Below are positions 1-9,646 of a DNA stretch of 64,000 bases, in pieces; the stretch's first letter is position 1, and each line of letters opens with the position of its first letter. The notes under the pieces are model-generated. The model was not told the origin of the DNA and made no database searches. It saw nothing but the letters and a program-made list of their open reading frames with translations. Location of the stretch: contig UBMP01000024.1 in NCBI GenBank assembly GCA_900466575.1, positions 1 to 64,000 of the forward strand. The letters are read 5' to 3'. This stretch comes from Hyphomicrobiales bacterium. GTDB taxonomy: Bacteria > Pseudomonadota > Alphaproteobacteria > Rhizobiales > Rhizobiaceae. Position numbers and translations under genes: made by a program.

Positions 1-578
1 CTTCCGGAGAGCCACGCTGACGCGCCGCCCTGATTGAGTAGTAAAAATACGGCGGAGCGCCAGCGCGACCCGTCGAGATTACCGAGGGGAGCCTCATCCG
101 ACTCCAGTCCTCAAGCGCGGGCCGCCTCGCTAAACCGTCTGCGGAGGCAGACGGGTTCTCAGGCGTTGCCTGGCCGCCGAGCTATTCGCAGCCCATCGGG
201 GGAGTCGTTTCGTTGGATGTTCTTTCATCCACCGCCGCCCGCGCCCCCTGATGACATCCTCCGCACGTTACGAAGAACATCACCAGGCTCTCCTCCCGCC
301 TGAACCCGTCGTCGCGGGCCCATCCGGTGGCGGAAGGCACTCAGGATAAGGGAGGTTTTGAAAACGGGGAAAACGGTGCGGCTTGGTTAGCCTCTCCCCT
401 TGTGGGAGAGGACGGAAAATCAGCATCTTAGCTGTAAGCTAAGTGCTAGATTTTCCAGGTGAGGGGGTAGATTTGTCCACGGCAGATACCGTAAATTCCC
501 CCTCACCAAGCTCGCCAGGCCAATCGCCTTCGGCTCTTGGGGCAGGCTATCCTCTCCCACAAGGGGAGAGGAGAAACC
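1..578. other. Non-coding edge region with several hairpins and a clustered inverted repeat
   Basis: I see no convincing protein family here. Positions 135-142 and 147-154 form an 8-bp stem with a GGAG loop, 160-164/168-172 form a second small hairpin, and 216-224 pairs with 273-281. Read on the minus strand, these follow a GGGAGGAG ribosome-binding-like sequence and a 32-codon frame (280 down to 182), so the stretch may be a structured leader for a gene left of the window. At about 391-412 and 550-571 there is a 20-odd base inverted repeat built on CTCTCCCCTTGTGGGAGAG. A related sequence occurs at 6805-6910. This is the kind of short palindromic intergenic repeat common in rhizobia. Confidence 0.45.
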
Positions 579-1472
579 TCAGCCATCCACCTCAGCCGCA
601 AGCGGAATCGCCGGCTGGGCGCCCGGCTTGAGGCAGGCGAGCGAGCCGGCCTTTGCGGCGCGGGCGAGAGCCGTGTCGAAATCGAGGCCGGCATCGAGGC
701 TGGCGACGAGGTAGCCGCAGAACGTGTCCCCTGCCCCGACCGTGTCGACCGGGGTGATCTTGAGGCTTGCGGCCTTGTGGAGCTTGCCGTCGCGGACGGC
801 GATGACTCCATCGGCGCCCAGGGTGACGATGAGGGTCTGGCCGGTCTTCTTAGCAAGCTCCTGCATGGCTGCGATCCGCGCATCCGCAGACAATCCGCTC
901 TTGCCGATCAGCAGTTCAAATTCGGTTTCATTGGAAATGACGATATCGGCCAGCGCCGAAAGCCGGGCGGCATCTGCCGTCAGCGGGGCGGTGTTGATGA
1001 CCGTCGTCACACCCCTGGCCCTGGCGAGCGTCAGGGCCTTTTCGACCGAGGCCGGCGGGACTTCGAGCTGGAGCATGAGATAGCCGCCCATGCCTGTCGC
1101 GGCGACAGCCTTTTCCGCATCGCCTTCCGAGACTTCGCCATTTGCGCCGGGTACGACGACAATGACGTTCTCCCCGTCGCCGCCTACGAGAATATGAGCC
1201 GTACCCGTGGGCACGGCTGCCGTTTTGGTGAGAGAAAGATCAGCACCGCCTTCGGCGAGCAGCGCCAGCGCATCCCTGGCAAAGGCGTCATCACCGACAG
1301 CGCCGGCCATTTTCACGGACGCGCCTGCGCGCGCGGCGGCAAGCGCCTGATTGGCCCCCTTGCCACCGGCAGCGGTGGCGAAGGAGCGGCCGGCGACGGT
1401 TTCGCCGGGCTTCGGCAGGCGGTCCGTGGTGGCGATGAGGTCCATGTTGATGGAGCCGAAAACGGTAATCAT
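579..1472 (-). CDS. rbsK: Ribokinase (PfkB family sugar kinase)
   Basis: ATP-dependent phosphorylation of D-ribose to ribose 5-phosphate in the cytoplasm, feeding the pentose phosphate pathway. The 297-residue protein has the PfkB layout: an N-terminal GSINMDL strand, the substrate-binding GGKGANQA motif near residue 40, and the C-terminal signature DTVGAGDTF near residue 250 that holds the catalytic Asp. Length is normal for RbsK. It lies 45 bp downstream of rmuC on the same strand, so the two may share a transcript. No ribose transporter is adjacent; the nearest sugar ABC system is at 57.9-61 kb. Another ribokinase-family substrate cannot be excluded, but the GGKGANQA motif favours ribose. 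Confidence 0.88.
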   Translation of the reverse strand: MITVFGSINMDLIATTDRLPKPGETVAGRSFATAAGGKGANQALAAARAGASVKMAGAVGDDAFARDALALLAEGGADLSLTKTAAVPTGTAHILVGGDGENVIVVVPGANGEVSEGDAEKAVAATGMGGYLMLQLEVPPASVEKALTLARARGVTTVINTAPLTADAARLSALADIVISNETEFELLIGKSGLSADARIAAMQELAKKTGQTLIVTLGADGVIAVRDGKLHKAASLKITPVDTVGAGDTFCGYLVASLDAGLDFDTALARAAKAGSLACLKPGAQPAIPLAAEVDG

Positions 1473-1517
1473 GCGCGTACTCTTCTATGATGAATGCGCG
1501 GCAGATTGCATTTGCGT

Positions 1518-2759
1518 CTAGTCCTCGTCAACCACGCGGAGCTTGAGCATTCCCGTGCGGCTTTCGACATGCCGGGGTGGGTCGGGCTCCCCGGCAGCCA
1601 CCTCCGACGGCGACAGCGTCTCGAACTCCATGTCCTCGATCTTCGCGCCGCGCTTCATCAGCTTCGAGGTGGAGGTGGCGATCAGTTCGACATCCTTCTG
1701 CGTCTGGGCGAAATGCGTCTGCAGCTTCTGCACGCGCTCGTCCAGCCGGCCCAGGTCCTCCATCAGGCGGACCACCTCGCCCTGGATCAAATGCGCCTGT
1801 TCGCGCATCCGCTGATCCTTCAGCACCGACTGAATGACCTGGATGGAAAGCATGAGCAGCGAGGGCGAGACGATCACGACGCGGGCCCGGTGCGCCTTCT
1901 GGACCACGCTTTCGAAGTTCTCGTGGATCTCGGCGAAGATCGACTCCGACGGCACGAACATGAAGGCGATATCCTGCGTTTCGCCCTTGATCAGATATTT
2001 GCGGGCGATGTCGGTGATGTGAATATCGAGGTCGCGGCGGAAGTTCTGCGCTGCGAGCTTGGCGGCCTCGGGAGAGCCGGCGTCGCGGATGGCATTGTAG
2101 GATTCCAACGGAAACTTCGCATCAATCACGAGCGAAGGCTGGCCGTTCGGCATGCGCACAAGGCAATCGGGACGCGAGCCGTCCGACAGCGTCGCCTGAA
2201 ACTCGTAAGCGCCCATCGGGAGACCATCGGCGATGATCGTCTCCATGCGCGACTGGCCGAAAGCGCCGCGTGTCTGCTTGTTCGACAGGATCGCCTGAAG
2301 CCCGACGACATCCTTGGCGAGCGACTGGATGTTGTTCTGCGCCGTATCGATGACTGCCAGCCGCTCCTGAAGCCGACGCAGGTTTTCATGCGTCGCCTTC
2401 GTCTGTTCGGTCATGGAGGTGCCTAGCCGGTGTGTCATCCCATCGAGACGATCACCGATCGCCTTGTTGAGTTCGGCCTGCCGCGTCCCAAAAATCTCGG
2501 CCATGGAGGACATGCGCCCCTGCATTTCAGCCTGGGCGCGCACGATCTCGGCAAGTCGTGCCTCCGCGGCCTGGGATTGCGCGGCCAGAAGCGCGTTCAG
2601 ATGCTCCGTCGACCTGCGGCTCCGGGCCGCCGCCGCCAGGAAGACGAAGACCATCAGAACCAGAAGCAACACACCCGCGCTCACAAGAGCGGCGGGGCTG
2701 ACGGGCAGCCCCGACAGGGTAAAAACCGGATCGGTGAAGGATGAAGCGTCTCTCTGCAT
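1518..2759 (-). CDS. rmuC: DNA recombination protein RmuC
   Basis: RmuC-family protein, thought to limit inversion recombination at short inverted repeats; the family carries a nuclease-like fold. The 413-residue product has one hydrophobic membrane segment at about residues 22-45, then a long Ala/Gln/Glu-rich coiled-coil stretch (about 60-150), then the RmuC domain recognisable from PDCLVRMPNGQPSLVIDAKFP around residue 200 and FMFVPSESIFAEI around 265. Length is usual for alphaproteobacterial RmuC. It is divergent from the globin-coupled chemoreceptor, with about 200 bp between them, and lies upstream of rbsK. Confidence 0.9.
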   Translation of the reverse strand: MQRDASSFTDPVFTLSGLPVSPAALVSAGVLLLVLMVFVFLAAAARSRRSTEHLNALLAAQSQAAEARLAEIVRAQAEMQGRMSSMAEIFGTRQAELNKAIGDRLDGMTHRLGTSMTEQTKATHENLRRLQERLAVIDTAQNNIQSLAKDVVGLQAILSNKQTRGAFGQSRMETIIADGLPMGAYEFQATLSDGSRPDCLVRMPNGQPSLVIDAKFPLESYNAIRDAGSPEAAKLAAQNFRRDLDIHITDIARKYLIKGETQDIAFMFVPSESIFAEIHENFESVVQKAHRARVVIVSPSLLMLSIQVIQSVLKDQRMREQAHLIQGEVVRLMEDLGRLDERVQKLQTHFAQTQKDVELIATSTSKLMKRGAKIEDMEFETLSPSEVAAGEPDPPRHVESRTGMLKLRVVDED

Positions 2760-2959
2760 ACGCCAAGCTTAGCAGATTCGGAGCGATGTTCCACCTATGT
2801 TCCCACCGGCCTGGCCATAATTCGGCGAGGCGGTATCGGCGCGAGAGGCGCGATCTATATGATTTTTCTTATGACTCGCGACATTTCGCATCCAGAATTA
2901 GAAGAATATTAATTAACGATTGCGATTTCTGACCTATACTATCCCGCGAGATCGAAATC

Positions 2960-4468
2960 ATGACCGACACCAGTTCGACTGCTCAACTCCGTGAACGCCT
3001 TGCCTTTCTCGGGATGGACGAGGCGGCGATGGCGCGGCTTCGCGCGATGGAAAAGGACGTCGTTGACTCCCTCTCACCGGGCCTGGAACGCTTCTATGGC
3101 CTGATGATCCAGCATCCGCAGATGGCGGCGTTTTTCCGGGACGCCAAGCATATCGAATTTGCCAAGGGTCGGCAGAAGCAGCACTGGAGCAAGGTGGCGG
3201 CCGGGGCCTTCGATGCGTCCTATGTGGAAGGCGTGACGGCGGTCGGCCATGCGCATGCGCGCATCGGGCTAGAGCCGCGCTGGTATATCGCAGGCTATGC
3301 GCTGCTTCTCGAAAGCATGATCGGCCACGTGGTCAAGGCGCGCTGGCCATCGCGGTTCAGCAAAGGCGGCGCAGACCAGTTGGGTCCGGAAATTGCCGTG
3401 CTCGTGAAGTCGGCGCTGCTCGACATGGATTATGCGATATCAGTCTATCTCGCGGAGCTGGAAAAACGACGCGCCGAGGCCGAGGCCGAACGGCGGCGGA
3501 ATGAAGAGGCGCAGGATATCGCGATTGCTGCGCTGAACGTCGCACTGGCCGCGATGTCGAGCGGTGATCTCGAATATCGCATGACCGAGGATGGCGAGGG
3601 TCTGTTCGGCCGGATGGCCCAGAGCTTCAACGCAAGCGCCGAACGCCTGCGGCAGACGCTGGGCCTTGCCCAGATGATCACCGAGGAGGCCAGCAGCTCG
3701 ATCGCCGGCATATCCGTCTCCGCCGACCAGTTGGCGGAACGCACCGAACAGCAGGCTGCCGGCATCGAGCAAAGCTCGGCCGCGCTGCACGAACTGACGC
3801 AGAGCGTGTCCACCAGCGCCAGCGGCGCGCAGTCGGCCGCGCATGTGGCCTCCGACGCGCTGAATGTCGCGCAGGACTCCGGCAAGGTGGTGGCCGAGGC
3901 AGTGGCTGCCATGGGCGAAATCGAGCAATCCTCGCAGAACATTTCCAAGATCATCGGCGTGATCGACGAAATCGCCTTCCAGACCAACCTTCTGGCGCTG
4001 AACGCGGGCGTGGAAGCCGCCCGCGCCGGGGAAGCGGGACGCGGCTTTGCCGTGGTGGCGCAGGAAGTGCGCGAACTCGCCCAGCGCTCGGCCTCGGCGG
4101 CCAAGGAAATCAAGACCATCATTTCCGCCAGCTCTGCCCAAGTGCAGACCGGCGTCGCGCTGGTCAACAAGTCGGGGACGGCGCTCGAGAATATCACGGA
4201 GCGGATTTCCGAACTCAACCGCATCATATCCGGCATCTCGGTCGCCGCTGCCGAACAGTCCAGCGGGCTGCAGGAGATCAACCAGGCGATTGCGTCGATG
4301 GACGGGATCACGCAGAAGAATGCGCATATGGTGGAAAGCACCTCCAACAGCACGCATCAGCTCAGCGAACTCATCGACCAGCTGGCAAATTCCCTGCACG
4401 GGTTGAAGACGCGCGACCCCAACGAACTGGTTCGAAATACTTCGCCGTCCCTGCGCCGCGCGGGCTGA
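2960..4468 (+). CDS. Globin-coupled methyl-accepting chemotaxis protein (HemAT-like oxygen sensor)
   Basis: Soluble haem-based aerotaxis receptor. Residues about 1-165 form a globin sensor domain: the motif [14 protein letters not shown] (residues 96-109) matches the HxxIGLxPxWY signature of globin-coupled sensors, with His99 as the likely proximal haem ligand. No transmembrane segment is visible. A HAMP-like linker (about 195-230) leads into the methyl-accepting domain, whose hairpin tip [19 protein letters not shown] is unmistakable near residue 340. Total 502 residues. The start has no strong Shine-Dalgarno sequence (GATCGAAATC precedes the ATG). It stands alone, divergent from rmuC and 54 bp before def; no che genes are nearby. 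Ligand (O2 or another gas) is inferred from the family. Confidence 0.92.
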   Translation: MTDTSSTAQLRERLAFLGMDEAAMARLRAMEKDVVDSLSPGLERFYGLMIQHPQMAAFFRDAKHIEFAKGRQKQHWSKVAAGAFDASYVEGVTAVGHAHARIGLEPRWYIAGYALLLESMIGHVVKARWPSRFSKGGADQLGPEIAVLVKSALLDMDYAISVYLAELEKRRAEAEAERRRNEEAQDIAIAALNVALAAMSSGDLEYRMTEDGEGLFGRMAQSFNASAERLRQTLGLAQMITEEASSSIAGISVSADQLAERTEQQAAGIEQSSAALHELTQSVSTSASGAQSAAHVASDALNVAQDSGKVVAEAVAAMGEIEQSSQNISKIIGVIDEIAFQTNLLALNAGVEAARAGEAGRGFAVVAQEVRELAQRSASAAKEIKTIISASSAQVQTGVALVNKSGTALENITERISELNRIISGISVAAAEQSSGLQEINQAIASMDGITQKNAHMVESTSNSTHQLSELIDQLANSLHGLKTRDPNELVRNTSPSLRRAG

Positions 4469-4522
4469 GGAATTGCCGCAGTTCCAGTTGAAAGCGGGTG
4501 CGGCATGGGCTAATTGAGGCCC

Positions 4523-5047
4523 ATGACGATCAAGCCTCTTATCATTCTGCCCGACCCGGTTCTCCGACAGGTTTCCAAGCCGCTGGAGAAGGTCGATTCC
4601 GGCGTCCTCAAGCTTGCCGACGACATGCTTGCGACCATGTATGACGCCCCCGGCATCGGCCTTGCCGCCATCCAGGTCGGCGAACCGCTGCGCCTGCTCG
4701 TGATCGACGTCGCCAAGGAAGAGGAAGGCCGCAAGCCACAGGTTTTCATCAATCCCGAGATCGTTGGCTCTTCGGACGCGCGTTCGACCTATGAAGAGGG
4801 CTGCCTGTCCATCCCCGGCTATTATGCCGAAGTCGAGCGCCCGGCCGAAATTACCGTCAAATACATCGATCGTGATGGAAAGCAGCAGGAACTTGCCGCC
4901 GAAGGCCTGCTCGCCACCTGCCTGCAACACGAGATCGACCACCTCGACGGCGTCCTCTTCATCGACCACATCTCGCGGCTGAAGCGCGACATGGTGGTGA
5001 AGAAATTCACCAAAGCCAGCAAGACGGGCGGTCTGCCGAAGTTTTAA
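4523..5047 (+). CDS. def: Peptide deformylase
   Basis: Metalloenzyme that removes the formyl group from the N-terminal methionine of nascent proteins. All three family motifs are present: [10 protein letters not shown] (residues 44-53), EEGCLSIPG (91-99, metal ligand Cys94) and QHEIDH (135-140, two metal-binding His and catalytic Glu). I start at the ATG at 4523, giving 174 residues; an in-frame TTG at 4514 would add three residues without better support. It is first in the def-fmt-truA cluster, 32 bp before fmt, which links formylation and deformylation of initiator Met. Confidence 0.95.
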   Translation: MTIKPLIILPDPVLRQVSKPLEKVDSGVLKLADDMLATMYDAPGIGLAAIQVGEPLRLLVIDVAKEEEGRKPQVFINPEIVGSSDARSTYEEGCLSIPGYYAEVERPAEITVKYIDRDGKQQELAAEGLLATCLQHEIDHLDGVLFIDHISRLKRDMVVKKFTKASKTGGLPKF

Positions 5048-5079
5048 AAGCCTGCGGGCCAAGCGACAGGAGCCGAGCC

Positions 5080-6015
5080 ATGCCGCTTCGCATCATCTTC
5101 ATGGGCACGCCCGATTTTTCCGTTCCGGTGCTGAAGGCGCTTCACGCGGCGGGCCACGAGATCGTAGCGGTCTATTCGCAGCCGCCGCGGCCGGCGGGGC
5201 GGCGGGGGCTGGAGCTGAAGGCCTCGCCCGTGCATGAGGCGGCAGAGGCGCTGGGGATCGAGGTTCGCACGCCGGTCAATTTCAAGGCGGAGGAGGATCG
5301 CGAGGCGTTTCGCGCGCTGAACGCCGATGTCGCGGTGGTCGTGGCTTATGGTTTGCTGCTGCCGAAGGCGATCCTCGAGGGAACACGGCTTGGCTGTTAT
5401 AATGGCCATGCCTCGCTTCTGCCGCGCTGGCGCGGGGCGGCGCCGATCCAGCGGGCGATCATGGCGGGCGATGCCGAGACCGGCATGATGGTCATGAAGA
5501 TGGATGTCGGGCTCGATACCGGGCCGGTGGCGCTGACGGCGCGCGTCGCGATCGGCGAGACGATGACGGCGGGCGAGTTGCATGATGCGCTCTCTGAAGC
5601 CGGCGCGGCGCTGATGGTCGAGGCGATGGGGAAGCTCGAAGCCGGCGATCTGCCGCTGACGCCGCAGCCGGAAGAGGGCGTGCTTTACGCCGCCAAGATT
5701 TCCAAGGAAGAGACGCATATCGATTTTTCGAAGCCGGCGAAGGACGTGCATAACCACATTCGCGGACTCTCGCCCTTTCCGGGCGCGTGGTTCGAGGCGG
5801 AGATCGGGGGCAAGGTGGAGCGGATCAAGGTGCTGGCCTCCGCGCTTGCCGAGGGTTCTGGTGCTCCCGGCACGGTGATCGGCGAGGATGCGACGATTGC
5901 CTGCGGCGACGGGGCGGTTCGGCTCGTTCGTCTGCAGAAGGCCGGTGGCAAGCCGTTGGACTCGAAGGAGTTTCTGTGCGGGACGCCCTTGCCCGTCGGG
6001 CTGAGGCTCGCCTGA
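5080..6015 (+). CDS. fmt: Methionyl-tRNA formyltransferase
   Basis: Transfers a formyl group from 10-formyl-tetrahydrofolate to initiator Met-tRNA. The protein has 311 residues, the usual length. The N-terminal [11 protein letters not shown] motif, the folate-binding/catalytic block with [16 protein letters not shown] (around residues 110-125) and the LDTGPV block are present, followed by the C-terminal tRNA-binding domain. The start is supported by GACAGGAG nine bases upstream. Its TGA stop overlaps the truA ATG by one base (TGATG), implying translational coupling. Confidence 0.96.
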   Translation: MPLRIIFMGTPDFSVPVLKALHAAGHEIVAVYSQPPRPAGRRGLELKASPVHEAAEALGIEVRTPVNFKAEEDREAFRALNADVAVVVAYGLLLPKAILEGTRLGCYNGHASLLPRWRGAAPIQRAIMAGDAETGMMVMKMDVGLDTGPVALTARVAIGETMTAGELHDALSEAGAALMVEAMGKLEAGDLPLTPQPEEGVLYAAKISKEETHIDFSKPAKDVHNHIRGLSPFPGAWFEAEIGGKVERIKVLASALAEGSGAPGTVIGEDATIACGDGAVRLVRLQKAGGKPLDSKEFLCGTPLPVGLRLA

Positions 6016-6794
6016 TGCCGCGTTATTTCTTCACGGTGGAATATGACGGCACGCCCTATGTCGGCTGGCAGCGGCAGGATAATGGCAAGTCGGTGCAAGG
6101 CGCCATCGAGACGGCGATCCTGAAGGCGACCGGCGAGACGGTGACGCTGGGGGGCGCGGGGCGGACAGATTCCGGCGTGCACGGGCTGGGACAGGTGGCG
6201 CATTGCGATCTGTCGAAAGCCTGGAAGCCCTATGTGTTGCGCAATGCGCTGAATGCGCATCTGCAGCTGGCCGAGGAGCGCGTGTCGATTCTCGAAGCGG
6301 CGGAAGTGCCGGACACGTATGACTCCCGCTTTTCCGCCACCAAGCGGCACTATCTCTATCGCATCATCAACCGCCCCGCCCCGCTCGCCGTCGAGGCGAA
6401 CCGGGCGTGGTGGGTGAAGAAGCATCTCGACCACGAGGCGATGCACGAAGCCGCGCAGCGCCTCGTCGGGCATCACGATTTCACCACCTTCCGCTCCGCC
6501 CATTGCCAGGCGAAGAACCCCGAGCGGACGATGGAATTCCTCGACGTGAAGCGCAACGGCGAGGTGATTGAAATCCGCGCCTCGGCGCAGAGCTTCCTGC
6601 ACAACCAGATCCGCTCCTTTGCCGGCACGCTGAAGCTCGCCGGCGAGGGCAAGTGGTCGCCGGACGATGTGACGGCGGCGCTTGAGGCGCGGGACAGGAC
6701 ACGCTGCGGGCCGGTGGCACCGCCGTGGGGGCTTTACTTTCTCAAGGTGGATTATCGGGACGGGCTGGATTTGCGGACGCCGGATTTGCGGTGA
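6015..6794 (+). CDS. truA: tRNA pseudouridine(38-40) synthase
   Basis: Isomerises uridines 38-40 in the anticodon stem-loop of tRNAs. The catalytic block [18 protein letters not shown] is seen near residues 47-64, with the essential Asp in GRTDSGVH. The C-terminal region carries [13 protein letters not shown], the family's second conserved motif. The 259-residue length fits. The start is the ATG overlapping the fmt stop; a longer upstream in-frame extension (from 5787) lies inside fmt and is a frame shadow. Confidence 0.95.
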   Translation: MPRYFFTVEYDGTPYVGWQRQDNGKSVQGAIETAILKATGETVTLGGAGRTDSGVHGLGQVAHCDLSKAWKPYVLRNALNAHLQLAEERVSILEAAEVPDTYDSRFSATKRHYLYRIINRPAPLAVEANRAWWVKKHLDHEAMHEAAQRLVGHHDFTTFRSAHCQAKNPERTMEFLDVKRNGEVIEIRASAQSFLHNQIRSFAGTLKLAGEGKWSPDDVTAALEARDRTRCGPVAPPWGLYFLKVDYRDGLDLRTPDLR

Positions 6795-6801
6795 CGGTCG
6801 C

Positions 6802-6912
6802 TCTCCCTCCCCCTTGTGGGGAGGGTTGGGGTGGGGACTTTCTTTCGGCTGGCTCGGTGTTTGCGGCAAAGTCCCCCTCTGGCTGCCGCCATCTCCCCCA
6901 CAAGGGGGGAGA
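6802..6912. repeat. Intergenic inverted repeat (CCCCTTGTGGGGA type)
   Basis: Between the convergent truA and the dapE operon. A left arm CTCCCCCTTGTGGGGA-like (about 6804-6820) pairs with a right arm TCTCCCCCACAAGGGGGGAGA (about 6890-6910), about 70 bases apart. The arms resemble the repeat at 391-412/550-571, so this is a dispersed intergenic repeat family. It could also act as a transcription terminator for both flanking genes. Confidence 0.6.
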
Positions 6913-6934
6913 CGGATGGAGCACCCGCGCTGCC

Positions 6935-7537
6935 CTACAGCGAAACCCCGAGAAAATCATTCAGCCACACCGAGGCCAGCATGGACGGGATGACGGACGC
7001 CGCCGTCAGCACGGCGGCCTCGCTCCAGTTCCGCCTCGCCAGCATGTAAAACACCGCGAATTGCGCGGCGACGATGGCGATGAGCTGCATCTGCAGGACA
7101 TAGTACCAGAAGGCGAGCGGCAGCGGCAGGATGAGTTCGAGGATGGCGATGCCGCCGGTGACGATGTAGATCGGCACGTTCAGCCAGTTCATCGTCACGA
7201 CCATGGGGTCGAAAAGGCTGCTGGTTCTCCGCAGCCACATGGCAAGGCCGACCGTCAGATAGGGCAGGAACCAGAGGCTGAGCTCGATCAGCGCCATGCG
7301 CAGGTAGAACAGGCTGCCGGACATCGCGCCGGGGGCCGAATAATCGGCGAAGATGCCGTGCCACCAGATCCAGTTGGGGATCATCAGCGGGAAGCACCAG
7401 AGGATCGCCCAGAAGGAGCGGCGCAGGCCGCGCTCGCTGAAATCCAGCCACTGAAAGCCCTGCGGCTTCAGGCTGACGAGCAGCCGGATGCCTTTGAGAT
7501 AATGCAGGATTTCCTCAAGCGGCGGCATGCGCGGCAA
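6935..7537 (-). CDS. Conserved-looking integral membrane protein downstream of dapE
   Basis: Not a family I can name. The 200-residue product has about five hydrophobic segments (roughly residues 42-62, 82-105, 118-142, 140-165 and 170-190) and is rich in Trp and Leu. No signal peptide cleavage site or catalytic motif is seen. Its start overlaps the 3' end of dapE by 23 bp on the same strand, so the two are translationally linked. Function is unknown; position alone suggests co-expression with lysine/peptidoglycan precursor synthesis. Confidence 0.7.
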   Translation of the reverse strand: MPRMPPLEEILHYLKGIRLLVSLKPQGFQWLDFSERGLRRSFWAILWCFPLMIPNWIWWHGIFADYSAPGAMSGSLFYLRMALIELSLWFLPYLTVGLAMWLRRTSSLFDPMVVTMNWLNVPIYIVTGGIAILELILPLPLAFWYYVLQMQLIAIVAAQFAVFYMLARRNWSEAAVLTAASVIPSMLASVWLNDFLGVSL

Positions 7538-8717
7538 ACCATTCGCGGATGAAGGTCTCGTAAATCTGCGTCAGCGTTTCCAGATCGGCAAGCGCCACGC
7601 ATTCATCGACCATATGCATGGTCTGGCCGACAAGGCCGAATTCCACCACCGGGCAGTAATCCTTGATGAAACGCGCATCCGACGTGCCGCCCGTCGTCGA
7701 AAGCGCGGGCTTCCGGCCCGTCACGCGCTCCACCGCTGCCGAAAGCGAAGCGATCAGCGGCTCGTTGCGCGTCAGGAACACATGGCTCGGCCGCTCCGAC
7801 CAGGTGATGTCGAAGCGCACGGGTGGACGGCCTTCGCGAAGCGCGCCATCGGCGGCCGCCTTATTGAGCCGGCGAAGGATCTCGTCCTTCACGCTGTCTG
7901 CCGTCCAGGTGTCGTTGAAGCGGATGTTGAAGATGGCGCTGGCGCGCGCCGGAATGACATTCGTCGCCTTGTTGCCGACATCGATGCTGGTCACTTCCAG
8001 ATTGGTCGGCGGGAAGGCGTCGGTGCCGGCGTCAAAGGGCGGGTCCATCAGGGCCTGCGTCAGCTGGAGAATGCCGCGCACGGGATTGTCGGCGAGATGC
8101 TGATAGGCCGCGTGGCCCTGCACGCCATGCGCGGTGAGGAAGCCCGAGACCGAGCCGCGCCGGCCGATCTTGATCATGTCGCCGAGCACATCCGGATTGG
8201 TCGGCTCGCCGACAAGGCAGGCATCCCAGCGCTCGCCGGCAGCTGCCATGCGCTCCAGAAGCTTGACCGTGCCATTGACCGCCGGCCCCTCCTCGTCGCC
8301 GGTGATGAGGAAGGAGACGGAACCCTTGGGCGCGCCATCCTTCGCGATCACGCGGGCAAGGGCTGCGACGAAACAGGCGACGCCGCCCTTCATGTCGACC
8401 GCGCCGCGGCCATACATCATGCCGCCGGCAATCTCGGCCGCAAAGGGCGGATGCGTCCACGCCGCCTCGTCGCCCACGGGCACGACATCGGTATGCCCCG
8501 CAAACATCAGATGCGGCCCGGACGTGCCCAGCCGCGCATAAAGATTCTCGATATCCGGCGTCCCCGCCTCCCGCTCCACCGCCCGCGTCACCTTGAAACC
8601 CAAGGGCTCCAGCATCGACGCCAAGGCCGACAACGCCCCGCCTTCGGCAGGCGTGACGGACGGGCAGCGAATGAGGAGGCTCAGGTTTTCGGCGGGATCG
8701 GAGAGGGTGTTCGTCAT
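7515..8717 (-). CDS. dapE: Succinyl-diaminopimelate desuccinylase
   Basis: Hydrolyses N-succinyl-LL-diaminopimelate in the lysine/meso-DAP pathway that supplies peptidoglycan. M20 dinuclear zinc peptidase fold: GHTDVVPVGD near residue 75 (metal ligand His), VDMKGG near 105 (bridging Asp), TGDEEGPA near 140 (catalytic and metal Glu), and a C-terminal ligand His in the MHMVDE segment. I use the ATG at 8717 (MTNTLSDP), giving 400 residues; a start at 8753 would add 12 residues. The gene is followed by the overlapping membrane protein. On its upstream side lies the AT-richer ATPase/HNH module. Confidence 0.94.
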   Translation of the reverse strand: MTNTLSDPAENLSLLIRCPSVTPAEGGALSALASMLEPLGFKVTRAVEREAGTPDIENLYARLGTSGPHLMFAGHTDVVPVGDEAAWTHPPFAAEIAGGMMYGRGAVDMKGGVACFVAALARVIAKDGAPKGSVSFLITGDEEGPAVNGTVKLLERMAAAGERWDACLVGEPTNPDVLGDMIKIGRRGSVSGFLTAHGVQGHAAYQHLADNPVRGILQLTQALMDPPFDAGTDAFPPTNLEVTSIDVGNKATNVIPARASAIFNIRFNDTWTADSVKDEILRRLNKAAADGALREGRPPVRFDITWSERPSHVFLTRNEPLIASLSAAVERVTGRKPALSTTGGTSDARFIKDYCPVVEFGLVGQTMHMVDECVALADLETLTQIYETFIREWFAAHAAA

Positions 8718-8803
8718 GCGGAAAGGGTTAGCCGATTGGGGCTTGGGTGTCATCAGGGATTTTGGGGGTGGGGTGGCGACCTAATCTGCGGTTAACGTGC
8801 TCA

Positions 8804-9646
8804 TTAGATGTGCTCCGGCAGATCTCCTTTACGAAGATAATCTAGCAATTCGTTGTCAGCCATGACCGCAGTATAGAAGATGTAAGGCCATAGATTTAAT
8901 GCCTTTTTTCTATGCAAGCGCAGAAACACGGGAATATCATCGACTATATCGAGTCCCTGATCACGAGCTTCCTGAGAAAGGTGCAGCAAGCGTATGTACT
9001 CGTCCCGAAAAAAAGCTCCGTAGCGCTCCTGCATATTCAGACCATCAATGTGGCGCCACACCAAGGCCGCTTGAGCCGGTTCAAGATCGTCAATCGGCAC
9101 TAACTCGAAGTCTTCTGGTGCGTTGAAGGGGCGTCCGACAATCAGCCGCACCACTTGGGAAGTTAAGAAATCATCAAAGTAGGGGTGAAGGAATATTCGA
9201 CGCCCATGTTTGTCTAATGTTTTGGTTCCTTTCGCCGTCTGGCAGGCGTCGCACATGGGCGTCAAATTTGCAGGAGTCACGCAGAAGTGCGGGTAGATTT
9301 CCTTAGGAAGATAATGATCGATCGTTCTAGGGCTCCCCTCCTCCCCACAAGAAGGACAGAACTGGAGTTTGCCATTCCGGATGCTCTTTAGCACGGGATA
9401 CTGGGAATTCTGCTGTTTCGGCGCTTTGTAAAGCGTAAGTAACGGAGTGCTATTCTCGTTGATAGCTGGCCAACGCGGAACTGTTTCCGGATTTCCATGA
9501 TCCGCGAGGTATACCTCAATTCGTTTACGCCATTCCTCATAAATATTTTTGAAATAATCCGCGTTCCGCCCTTTTGCACGTTCGTTGAGGATCGCATCAG
9601 CCAATTCGAGGCTGCAAGTTTCCGGCAACGGTAGTCTGGTCACCAT
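8804..9646 (-). CDS. HNH-type nuclease, partner of an overlapping ATPase (candidate anti-phage effector, PtuB-like)
   Basis: 280 residues with a zinc-ribbon HNH core: CPSC (97-100), Asp110-His111 as the likely catalytic histidine in TIDHYLPK, Asn127 in PANLTP, CDAC (132-135) and His154 in FLHPYF. Such Cys4-HNH proteins cut DNA or RNA. The flanking helical regions match nothing I recognise. The ATG overlaps the end of the ATPase gene by 7 bp, so both are one transcript. An HNH protein encoded with a P-loop ATPase is the arrangement of Septu (PtuA/PtuB) and of similar nuclease-ATPase defence pairs. Base composition is visibly AT-richer than dapE, cmk and the rest of the window, which suggests horizontal gain. 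Defence function is inferred. Confidence 0.75.
   Translation of the reverse strand: MVTRLPLPETCSLELADAILNERAKGRNADYFKNIYEEWRKRIEVYLADHGNPETVPRWPAINENSTPLLTLYKAPKQQNSQYPVLKSIRNGKLQFCPSCGEEGSPRTIDHYLPKEIYPHFCVTPANLTPMCDACQTAKGTKTLDKHGRRIFLHPYFDDFLTSQVVRLIVGRPFNAPEDFELVPIDDLEPAQAALVWRHIDGLNMQERYGAFFRDEYIRLLHLSQEARDQGLDIVDDIPVFLRLHRKKALNLWPYIFYTAVMADNELLDYLRKGDLPEHI

Noticed and set aside
34-303. 89-codon plus-strand frame at the left edge
   Set aside because: No ribosome-binding site, Arg/Pro/Ser-rich, and it overlaps paired hairpins; treated as non-coding.
3440-5062. 540-codon minus-strand open frame opposite the chemoreceptor and def
   Set aside because: Shadow of two clear plus-strand genes; residue pattern is not protein-like.
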